Source: Chlamydiota bacterium
GTDB taxonomy: Bacteria > Chlamydiota > Chlamydiia > Chlamydiales > Parachlamydiaceae
DNA: 28,097 bases
Direction: 5' to 3'
Assembly (NCBI GenBank): GCA_013286075.1
Contig: JABDGJ010000010.1
Span: 1-28,097, forward strand
Shown: positions 1 to 6,306 of the stretch, in pieces
Layout of the letters: each line of letters opens with the position of its first letter
How positions within the stretch are numbered: the stretch's first letter is position 1
The notes under the pieces: generated by a model
The model's database searches: none
Told to the model about the DNA's origin: nothing
What the model saw: the letters and a program-made list of their open reading frames with translations, nothing else
Made by a program: the position numbers and the translations under genes

Positions 1-33
1 ATCTCCTAATTTATTTACATCTTTATTATCCAT
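1..33 (-). CDS. Start of an unidentified gene downstream of sctV (partial)
   Basis: An ATG at 33 reads toward the window edge for 11 codons (MDNKDVNKLGD) without a stop. It is preceded on the minus strand by the purine-rich run AAGAGG, a fair ribosome binding site that overlaps the sctV stop region, so the gene is probably translated in the same operon as sctV. In Chlamydia the gene after the sctV homologue is copN (sctW), the gatekeeper of the type III secretion system. Eleven residues are too few to confirm identity, so this assignment rests on gene order alone. Confidence 0.55.
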   Translation of the reverse strand, partial: MDNKDVNKLGD

Positions 34-42
34 AAAAACCTC

Positions 43-2211
43 TTATGAAATTTGAATACGACCTAATGGTTGTATCCGTATTTCAGGGACAATTTCTTGA
101 TAAGAGACAACAGAAATGTCGGTGAATTCCATTTCAATCAATTTCCGAACAAAACGACGCACATCGATTGCTGTCAAAAGTACGGGAGGCTGTCCTCCTG
201 GCGGGGGAGGAGATACTGTATTTCGGACAGCTTGCAAGATCAATTGTACAGAATCGGGGTCTAATGCTAAGTAGGATCCAGCAGATGTTTGTTTAATAGC
301 GCCTCGCACCATGTCTTCTATTTCTGGATCCAAAATATATACTGATAAGATAGATTGTCCTTGGGAATACTTATAACTAATGAACCTTTTCAACGAAGAG
401 CGAACATATTCTGTAAGTAATACAGTGTCTTTTTCTGTCTGTGCCCATTCTCCAAGAGCTTCGAGAATTGTTCGTAAATCTTTGATCGAAATTTGCTCTT
501 GTATCAACCGTTTGAGAATATCTGTCATTTTTTGTAATGGAATGAGTCGAGTGACTTCTTTGATCAAATCGGGGAATGATTTTTCCACAAATTCTAGCAT
601 CGATTTTACTTCTTGAATTCCTACAAATTCATTCGCGTATTGCCGAAAGAAGTAAGAGACGTGCAATACCATTACCTCTAAGGGAGACCAATAGCGGATG
701 CCTGCTTTATCTAACAGCTCCCTGTTTTTTGCTTCTACCCATAACGATGGCAATCCAAGAGAATTTTTATAAGAGGTGTAAGCCAGATTGTATCTTTTGA
801 GATTTTCCTCTGCTTCATTTGTAAGTAAAAATCCTTCTAATACCTTGCCTCTAATAATGGGAACTTCATTAAGATGAATTGAATATTCATCTTTTTCGAG
901 TAGAGGGGACTCGGTCCGAACGTGAACCCCAGGAAACCGAACTCCGAGATCCGCATAGAGAGCTTGACGCATCTTAGGAATCATTTGATCGATAAAGCTG
1001 ATTCCCCCTTTCATCGATTTCTGTATTTCTGTGGACAACCCTTTTCCTACCTCTAAGACAACGGGGAGTGTTAATGCATAATTTTCTACCCCTCCACCGG
1101 CTATTACTTTATGACCGCGCATGGAAGCGTCGGTAGCGCCTTCCGCTGCTGATTGGATCGTTCCGCCTCCCGCGATCGTAGTTCCTCCAGTGAGTACCCG
1201 TTGGTTTCTATTCCATAATGCATAGCCAATTAATCCTAATGCTGCAGCTAAAATTAAGAAGGGGGGTTTTGGAAATCCGGGGATTAAACTCATCCCCATT
1301 AAGAAGGCAGCTGTAATCATCAAAGCTTTCGGTTGCCGCAGTATTTGCGAAGAAATTTCACTTCCTAAATTTTCTGACTTTTCACTAGATACGCGAGTTG
1401 TCACAATACCTGCTGCAATTGAAATCAATAGAGCAGGGATTTGTGAAATTAACCCGTCCCCAATGGATAGGAGAGAATAGGTTTTGGCAGCATCTAATAC
1501 GGGCATTCCATTCATGGTAGATCCAATAATCAACCCACCAACGACGTTAATTAGGGTGATAATGATTCCCGCGATCGCATCTCCTTTGACGAACTTCATC
1601 GCACCATCCATGGCTCCATACAACTGGCTTTCTTTTTGGATGGCAAGTCGCTTGTCCCGTGCTTGATTGGAGTCGAGAAGACCTGCACGCATGTCGGCAT
1701 CAATGCTCATTTGCTTTCCTGGCATCGCATCAAGAGTAAATCGAGCTGCAACCTCTGCCACCCGCTCGGCACCTTTCGTGATCACTAAAAATTGCACCAA
1801 CGTAATGATTAAAAAAATTACAGCGCCAACTACAAAATTTCCCCCTACGACATAATCTCCGAATTGGAAAATAATTTTTCCAGCGTCTGCATTCAAAAGA
1901 ATTTGCCGTGTAGAAGCGATATTTAAAGCTAATCTGTAGAGCGTAGTGATCAATAATAAAGAGGGAAAAATCGATAGATGGACTGCGCTGGGTATATAAA
2001 GCGCGACCATGAGCAATGCTGTTGAAATCGTCAAATTTAATACGATGAGATAATCGATCACATGAGGATTAATAGGGATAATGATCATGGCTAAGATTCC
2101 AATGACCAAAACAGCGAGGACGACATCGCTAGAACGAGAAATCGAATCTAAAGAGCGGTCGCCACCAAGTCTTGCGGTAATTCCATCAAGAACTTTTCGA
2201 ATGACATTCAT
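43..2211 (-). CDS. sctV: Type III secretion export-gate protein SctV (CdsV/LcrD, FHIPEP family)
   Basis: This is the large inner-membrane subunit of the type III secretion export apparatus; its cytoplasmic C-terminal domain forms the nonameric ring that receives substrates and chaperones. About 722 residues, the usual family length. The N-terminal half carries around eight hydrophobic segments and the FHIPEP core, including RFTLDAMPGKQMSID and QARDKRLAIQKESQ. The C-terminal half, from about residue 370, is the soluble domain. An upstream in-frame TTG at 2229 would add six residues, but the ATG at 2211 is preferred because GGAG lies about ten bases before it. The gene follows sctU by about 30 bases on the same strand, so the two are probably co-transcribed. 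Flagellar FlhA is the alternative, but the chlamydial context and the ychF neighbour favour the injectisome gene. Confidence 0.96.
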   Translation of the reverse strand: MNVIRKVLDGITARLGGDRSLDSISRSSDVVLAVLVIGILAMIIIPINPHVIDYLIVLNLTISTALLMVALYIPSAVHLSIFPSLLLITTLYRLALNIASTRQILLNADAGKIIFQFGDYVVGGNFVVGAVIFLIITLVQFLVITKGAERVAEVAARFTLDAMPGKQMSIDADMRAGLLDSNQARDKRLAIQKESQLYGAMDGAMKFVKGDAIAGIIITLINVVGGLIIGSTMNGMPVLDAAKTYSLLSIGDGLISQIPALLISIAAGIVTTRVSSEKSENLGSEISSQILRQPKALMITAAFLMGMSLIPGFPKPPFLILAAALGLIGYALWNRNQRVLTGGTTIAGGGTIQSAAEGATDASMRGHKVIAGGGVENYALTLPVVLEVGKGLSTEIQKSMKGGISFIDQMIPKMRQALYADLGVRFPGVHVRTESPLLEKDEYSIHLNEVPIIRGKVLEGFLLTNEAEENLKRYNLAYTSYKNSLGLPSLWVEAKNRELLDKAGIRYWSPLEVMVLHVSYFFRQYANEFVGIQEVKSMLEFVEKSFPDLIKEVTRLIPLQKMTDILKRLIQEQISIKDLRTILEALGEWAQTEKDTVLLTEYVRSSLKRFISYKYSQGQSILSVYILDPEIEDMVRGAIKQTSAGSYLALDPDSVQLILQAVRNTVSPPPPGGQPPVLLTAIDVRRFVRKLIEMEFTDISVVSYQEIVPEIRIQPLGRIQIS

Positions 2212-2243
2212 ACTACTGGTACTCCACAAAGGTGTCGCAATCT

Positions 2244-3317
2244 TTATTCTTCAAAAGGCTTAGGAACATCTATTCCTTCTTTTAGGAAGGAAATCCAACG
2301 GAGGATTTCCGCAAGAGGCTCATAGGTCTCTTCTGGGACGTATTCATATAATTCTCCCTCATCCCATAATTTTCTCGCGAGAGGAACATTTCTAAGTACA
2401 GGCACTTCGTACTTTTCGGCCATTTTGATCATTTGAGCAGCTAAATGATCACTTCCCATTCCCAAAATATAAGGAGCTGCATCGACATCTTCTTCATATC
2501 CAATCGCAATAGCCAAATGAGTAGGATTAGTTATAAGGGCTTGTGCCTTCCGGAGTCCTCCAATAGGTCCTTCTGAATAGGCGATTTCTTGTGCAACTTG
2601 CCGTCTTTTTCCTTTAATATGAGGGTCACCTTCGGTATTTTTATATTCTTGTTTTACCTCAAATTTTTCCATCATCATTTCTTTTGCAAATGATTTTTTT
2701 TGGTAAATGAAATCGGCGGTAGCAATGACAAGAAACAAGAGACCTACTTTTACTATGACTTCTAATAAAAATGAACTAAAAATGAGAAGAGCGCCGCTAA
2801 TTGGTAAGGAAACAGTATGAATCAGTACGGGGATACTTTTAGCCATGACGAGATAAATAATATAACCAGCAAGGAAAATTTTTATAACAGACTTTATTAA
2901 TTCTACTAACGTTTTTAATTTAAATTTTGCTTTTAGATTTGTAACAGGATTAAATTTCTTGATGTCAAATTTAAATACTTCAGGAGCAAAGACAGGTCCG
3001 ATGCTCAAGAAGTAGACCAAAATGCCCACAAAAGTGACAGTCCCAAGAACTGGAATGCTTGCCAAAAAAATGACACCAATTGCCTCATAAAAGAATTTCA
3101 AAATAGAATGGGAAAGATCAGGATCGGAAACGGCGCGAAATGCTGAGACAAGAAAATCTCCCAATTGGCGATATAACATTTGCGCCAAAACGAGTACAAT
3201 CACGCTAGAGGCCACAAATGTCAATGCTCCGGGAAAATCCTGCGATTTTGCAATTTGCCCTTTTTTCTTGGCATCTCTTAGCTTTTTTGGGGTTGCCTTT
3301 TCGGTTTTTTCCGCCAT
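2244..3317 (-). CDS. sctU: Type III secretion autoprotease / specificity switch SctU (CdsU/YscU)
   Basis: Export-apparatus protein of the YscU/FlhB/SpaS family, 357 residues. The N-terminus begins with the family-typical basic stretch MAEKTEKATPKKLRDAKKKG, followed by four hydrophobic segments (about residues 31-50, 79-107, 141-165 and 172-205). The cytoplasmic domain contains the self-cleavage motif NPTH at residues 264-267, intact. Family members cleave between Asn and Pro, and this switches substrate specificity from early to late exports. The protein sits immediately upstream of sctV and diverges from ychF, the order known from Chlamydia. The start is an ATG with a weak AGAG site upstream. 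The presence of NPTH and the full length argue that the protein is functional. Confidence 0.96.
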   Translation of the reverse strand: MAEKTEKATPKKLRDAKKKGQIAKSQDFPGALTFVASSVIVLVLAQMLYRQLGDFLVSAFRAVSDPDLSHSILKFFYEAIGVIFLASIPVLGTVTFVGILVYFLSIGPVFAPEVFKFDIKKFNPVTNLKAKFKLKTLVELIKSVIKIFLAGYIIYLVMAKSIPVLIHTVSLPISGALLIFSSFLLEVIVKVGLLFLVIATADFIYQKKSFAKEMMMEKFEVKQEYKNTEGDPHIKGKRRQVAQEIAYSEGPIGGLRKAQALITNPTHLAIAIGYEEDVDAAPYILGMGSDHLAAQMIKMAEKYEVPVLRNVPLARKLWDEGELYEYVPEETYEPLAEILRWISFLKEGIDVPKPFEE

Positions 3318-3703
3318 AATTCTCTAAAAAAGAATTTATAATACTAGATTATAAGTTTTTAAGTTGCCGATTCACGCAACTTTTGAATTCTTTTCTCCTG
3401 TAATCATTATAGCAAAAATTTTCAACATAGTCAATGAAGTAGCCTATTTATTAAGATTTTGTAAATTATTTATAATTCTAATCAAAAAATAAATATAAGT
3501 ATAGTAGTTTTATTTATTGGTAATTTAAATATAGTGATTATTTTAAATAAATTGTTCTATGGATAGTGGGCATGAGAATTCGTCATACATCTTGATCGGC
3601 TAATCAAAGAAATCCAGGAAATGATCAAAATCTTTGTTCTTCATTCCTATTAAACAGCCTCTCTGCTAGTATTTTTGTACAAAAATTGGTTGTGGAGTCT
3701 GCT
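3318..3703. other. AT-rich divergent intergenic region between sctU and ychF
   Basis: About 386 bases without a gene between divergently transcribed sctU and ychF. The centre (about 3440-3560) is very AT-rich. On the minus strand a perfect TATAAT lies at 3353-3348, 31 bases before the sctU start, but I see no good -35 at 16-18 bases. A 7-bp inverted repeat (AAGTTGC at 3361-3367, GCAACTT at 3376-3382, 8-base loop) lies just upstream of that -10 and could be an operator. For ychF I see no clear promoter. No small ORF with a ribosome binding site, no tRNA and no terminator was found. Confidence 0.5.
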
Positions 3704-4804
3704 ATGTCATCGGGCCTTTCTGTGGGAATTGTCGGTTTGCCGAATGTGGGTAAATCGACCCTTTTTAATGCTTTAATAGGGGAATGCCATGCGATTGCCT
3801 CTAACTACCCTTTTTGCACAATTGATCCCAATGTAGGAATAGTCCCTGTCTATGACCCTCGACTCGATGAACTATCTGTTCTTTCTCATAGTAAAAAAAT
3901 TGTCTATGCCACAATGCGATTTGTCGATATTGCTGGACTTGTGGCTGGGGCATCAACTGGGGAAGGGCTTGGGAATCAATTTTTATCTAATATTCGAGAA
4001 ACTGACGCTATTCTTCATGTAGTTCGTTGTTTTGAATCTTCCGACATCATCCATGTCTCAGGAAAAGTCGATCCTATTCATGACATTGAAATTATCAATT
4101 TGGAGCTTCGTTTAGCCGATTTGCAAATGGTAGAAAATGCCTTGAGTCGTTTAGAAAAACAGTTGAAAAGCCATAAAGAGTTGGCGATACCTATCCAAGC
4201 ATTAAAGAAAGCAGAAGCTCATTTGAATCGCAATTTGCCTGTTCGCTCTCTAGAATTGAATGAAGAAGAAAAAGTGGCGTTACAAGCCTATTCTTTCCTT
4301 TCCCAAAAGAAAGTGATTTATGTAACTAATGTGGCAGAAACCGATCTTCCAGAAATGAATAATTCTCATGTACAAGCCGTTCGAGAATATGCAGCAAAGG
4401 AGGAAAATACTGTTATTCCTATTTGCGCTAAATTGGAAGAAGAAATTGGTCAACTCCCTTTAGCCGAAAGAAAAGAATTTTTGTCCAGTGCGGGATTGGA
4501 AGAATCAGGGCTCGAACGTTTAATCAAAGCTTCTTTTCATATGGTTGGTTTGATCACTTATCTTACCACCGGTGAAATAGAGACAAGAGCATGGACCATC
4601 CGAGAAGGAACGATCGCTGTAGAAGCAGCTGGGAAAATTCACACGGATATTCAGAAAGGTTTTATACGAGCGGAAGTAACTCCTTTTGAGGAAATGATTC
4701 GCTACAAAGGGCGAGTGGGAGCCAGAGAAGCCGGAAAAGTGCGCTCAGAAGGAAAAGACTACCGAGTGCAAGATGGCGACGTCATTTTATTTATGCATAA
4801 CTAG
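3704..4804 (+). CDS. ychF: Redox-regulated ATPase/GTPase YchF (OLA1 family)
   Basis: Obg-related P-loop NTPase that binds ribosomes and prefers ATP over GTP. The product is 366 residues from the ATG at 3704, close to the usual 363. An in-frame TTG at 3686 exists, but GGAG sits about nine bases before 3704, so the ATG is preferred. The Walker A/G1 motif GLPNVGKST is at residues 11-19. The G3 region reads VDIAGLVAGASTGEGLGNQF. The G4 position reads NVAE rather than NKxD, as expected for the ATP-preferring YchF family. A coiled-coil section follows (about 130-200), then a C-terminal TGS-like domain. It is divergent from sctU, as in Chlamydia, where ychF also neighbours the export genes. Confidence 0.96.
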   Translation: MSSGLSVGIVGLPNVGKSTLFNALIGECHAIASNYPFCTIDPNVGIVPVYDPRLDELSVLSHSKKIVYATMRFVDIAGLVAGASTGEGLGNQFLSNIRETDAILHVVRCFESSDIIHVSGKVDPIHDIEIINLELRLADLQMVENALSRLEKQLKSHKELAIPIQALKKAEAHLNRNLPVRSLELNEEEKVALQAYSFLSQKKVIYVTNVAETDLPEMNNSHVQAVREYAAKEENTVIPICAKLEEEIGQLPLAERKEFLSSAGLEESGLERLIKASFHMVGLITYLTTGEIETRAWTIREGTIAVEAAGKIHTDIQKGFIRAEVTPFEEMIRYKGRVGAREAGKVRSEGKDYRVQDGDVILFMHN

Positions 4805-4844
4805 TAGTTTAGTGCCTATTCCCTAAATTTAAAATTAAAATCAG

Positions 4845-4879
4845 TATAATCTTGTTAAAAAATGAGGGGTTCTTATAAT
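4845..4879 (+). promoter_or_regulatory. Candidate promoter elements before the exported-protein gene
   Basis: Two perfect TATAAT hexamers occur at 4845-4850 and 4874-4879. The second has TTGTTA at 4852-4857 with a 16-base spacer, which fits a primary sigma factor promoter, but it would place the transcript start at about the ATG at 4887 (nearly leaderless). The first lacks a clear -35. Which one is used, if either, cannot be told from sequence alone. Confidence 0.3.
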
Positions 4880-4886
4880 AAAGATT

Positions 4887-5033
4887 ATGAGACCTATCTG
4901 CACTTTGTTGCTTGTAAGCTATAGTTTTTTATATGCAATGGCAACAGTAGATGCGCAATTGACTCCGTCCAAGATGGAATCTTCGGTCAAAACCTCCAAA
5001 GCGATCGAACCGCCCCCCCCGTTTAGACCCTAA
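4887..5033 (+). CDS. 5' part of a split exported protein: signal peptide and linker
   Basis: An ATG at 4887 opens a 48-codon reading frame starting MRPICTLLLVSYSFLYAMA, a convincing Sec signal peptide with likely cleavage after AMA (residue 19) and no lipobox. The frame runs into a tract of eight C at 5013-5020 and ends at TAA 5031-5033, eleven bases after the tract. The frame that continues after the tract is open without interruption to 5622 and begins with a charged Lys/Glu-rich linker. With seven C instead of eight the two frames would join into one protein of about 244 residues. I therefore read this as the front half of one gene, broken or switched off in this copy. A sequencing error is the alternative. 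Confidence 0.65.
   Translation: MRPICTLLLVSYSFLYAMATVDAQLTPSKMESSVKTSKAIEPPPPFRP
5013..5020 (+). repeat. Homopolymer C8 tract at a frameshift point
   Basis: Eight consecutive C inside the reading frame of an exported protein, encoding part of a proline run. Moving one base across the tract joins the signal-peptide frame (4887-5033) to the long downstream frame (to 5622). Homopolymer C/G tracts are known slippage sites, for example in some chlamydial pmp genes. Confidence 0.8.
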
Positions 5034-5067
5034 AGAAGAGAAGAAAAAGGAACTCAAAAAACAACCA

Positions 5068-5622
5068 TTGCCCGCCGTTCCCGTTATAAAATCTCCTCAA
5101 TTGATGGAACAGCGATTGGAATATTTGCACCCTGGAATTTTAGTAAATCGCGCTGGAAAATGGGAGGGAAGCGATCATCTATTCAACCTCACAGAAAATA
5201 TAGCCATTTATATTACTATCATAAAACCCGAAAGTGTTGGTTTGAATATCACATCTGCCGAATTACAAAAAGAGGTAGAGGAGATTTTTGCTTCTGTGCA
5301 GATTAAGGCAAAAACTTTGATTGAAGCTGATAAGCCACCCTTACCTGCCTTTGAGATTGAAATTTTTATTTATCCAATCGATAAACAAGGATTTGTCGCT
5401 TTTTGTGAAGGAAGACTTTTCGAATCAGTCATTCTTCATCGCTTCCAAATGGATCCGAATATGGCGTTTCAAGCAATTACTTGGGAGAAACAAATTCTTT
5501 TAATTACTCCTACAATAGAGCTGAAAAATAAGATCACAAACAGCGTGCGGGACATTGCAAATGTCTTTGCGGAAAGGTACCGCAAATCAACGGTAAAAGA
5601 AAAAGAACAAATATCCCAATAA
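5068..5622 (+). CDS. 3' part of a split exported protein, unknown function
   Basis: Open frame of about 184 residues ending at 5622. It extends upstream without a stop through a Lys/Glu-rich linker (PKEEKKKELKKQPLP) to the C8 tract at 5013-5020, where it meets the signal-peptide frame. The first in-frame ATG is at 5104; neither that codon nor the TTG at 5068 has a good ribosome binding site, which supports the view that this is not an independent gene. Predicted mixed alpha/beta content, no membrane segment. A cluster of Pro and Ile near KPPLPAFEIEIFIYPIDKQG precedes a probable beta-rich part. I do not recognise the family. Its position after ychF and before the RRM gene gives no functional hint. 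If the frames join, the product would be periplasmic or surface-exposed. Confidence 0.65.
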   Translation: MPAVPVIKSPQLMEQRLEYLHPGILVNRAGKWEGSDHLFNLTENIAIYITIIKPESVGLNITSAELQKEVEEIFASVQIKAKTLIEADKPPLPAFEIEIFIYPIDKQGFVAFCEGRLFESVILHRFQMDPNMAFQAITWEKQILLITPTIELKNKITNSVRDIANVFAERYRKSTVKEKEQISQ

Positions 5623-5660
5623 AATCTCTATTCACCTAGACTAAAATCTCAAAATTCGCC

Positions 5661-5795
5661 TATAATTCAGTAAAATCGATTTACATGATGTGATGATTGT
5701 AAGTTTTTTTTAAACATTTTCAGTTGGTTTTGAGGGGGGAACCAATTGGGACTCATTTGAGACCCCTTGTTAACTTAAATTCTATGGAGAATTTT
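5661..5795 (+). promoter_or_regulatory. Promoter -10 and structured leader of the RRM protein gene
   Basis: A perfect TATAAT lies at 5661-5666 without a clear -35, giving a leader of about 120 bases before the ATG at 5796. The leader contains TTGGTT (5724-5729) that can pair with AACCAA (5740-5745). It also contains a G-run (from about 5733) that can instead pair with CCCC at 5763-5766. The two pairings share the G-rich loop region and may be alternatives. Leaders of cold-inducible RRM genes in cyanobacteria are known to be regulatory; a similar role here is inference. Confidence 0.35.
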
Positions 5796-6125
5796 ATGAA
5801 GAAAATATTTGTTGGTAACCTATCTTGGAAGACCTCAGAAGATGAGTTAAAATCTCATTTCGAAGAGTTCGGCGAAGTAGTAAGTGCCAAGATTGTTACT
5901 GATAAACAAACGGGAAGATCTAAAGGCTTTGGATTTGTCGAAATGAAAGAAGAAGAAGCTGCAACAACAGCGATTCGTGAGCTCAATGGCAAATCTTTAC
6001 AAGATCGGCCTCTTCGATTAAGCCTAGCGCAAGAAAGAGATCGTTCAAGAGACAGCAGAGAACCCCGTTCTAGCAATGATGCTTATAGTGGCCGTTCAAA
6101 CTACCGATCTAATCAATCAAGGTAG
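5796..6125 (+). CDS. Single-RRM RNA-binding protein (cyanobacterial Rbp / glycine-rich RBP type)
   Basis: Small RNA-binding protein of 109 residues. One RRM domain spans residues 1-80, with RNP2 IFVGNL at residues 4-9 and RNP1 KGFGFVEM at 43-50; the aromatic RNA-contact residues are present. A short Arg/Ser/Asn-rich tail (81-109) follows, as in bacterial RRM proteins linked to cold stress and RNA handling. The ATG at 5796 is chosen because GGAGA lies seven bases upstream and the RRM begins at once. An upstream in-frame extension to 5724 lacks a binding site and crosses the structured leader. The 3' end carries a 37-bp tandem duplication whose second copy is out of frame, so the protein now stops at TAG 6123-6125. 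Restoring the frame would add about 15 residues and end at TGA 6169-6171. A strong terminator follows at 6225-6257. Confidence 0.93.
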   Translation: MKKIFVGNLSWKTSEDELKSHFEEFGEVVSAKIVTDKQTGRSKGFGFVEMKEEEAATTAIRELNGKSLQDRPLRLSLAQERDRSRDSREPRSSNDAYSGRSNYRSNQSR

Positions 6126-6159
6126 TGGTCGTTCAAACTATCGATCTATCCAATCAAGG
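6087..6159 (+). repeat. 37-bp tandem duplication at the 3' end of the RRM gene
   Basis: Copy one is 6087-6122 and copy two 6124-6159, 36 bases each, with four mismatches. Both encode an SGRSNYRS-type unit when read in their own frame. Copy one is preceded by TAT and copy two by a single T, so the repeat period is 37 rather than a multiple of three. The reading frame therefore hits TAG at the junction. Two bases appear to have been lost from an original 39-bp (13-codon) repeat. Confidence 0.85.
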
Positions 6160-6187
6160 AATTTAGGTTGACAGGTGAAACATCATC

Positions 6188-6209
6188 GATTCAATATTTA
6201 GATTGAATC
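6188..6209. repeat. Short inverted repeat in the 3' untranslated region of the RRM gene
   Basis: GATTCAAT (6188-6195) and ATTGAATC (6202-6209) form a perfect 8-bp stem with a 6-base loop. No T-run follows, so it is not itself a terminator; it sits 15 bases before the real one and may protect the 3' end of the mRNA. Confidence 0.5.
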
Positions 6210-6224
6210 ACTAGTCCAAATTGA

Positions 6225-6257
6225 CCCCAACATTATATTAATGTTGGGGTTTTTTTT
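6225..6257 (+). terminator. Rho-independent terminator after the RRM gene
   Basis: CCCCAACAT (6225-6233) and ATGTTGGGG (6241-6249) make a perfect 9-bp stem with a 7-base loop, followed at once by eight T (6250-6257). It ends the ychF-side plus-strand transcripts. On the minus strand no T-run follows the stem, so it would not terminate the convergent AsmA-like gene efficiently. Confidence 0.93.
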
Positions 6258-6306
6258 AGCGCGTGTCATCATGCCTGATTCAATCATGATTACTTCGACA
6301 TAAATT

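Noticed and set aside
1484..1855. Plus-strand open frames opposite sctV
   Set aside because: They are antisense to the conserved FHIPEP core and show only reverse-complement composition.
2212..2229. Longer sctV start at TTG 2229
   Set aside because: GGAG is placed correctly for the ATG at 2211, and the extra six residues are not family-like.
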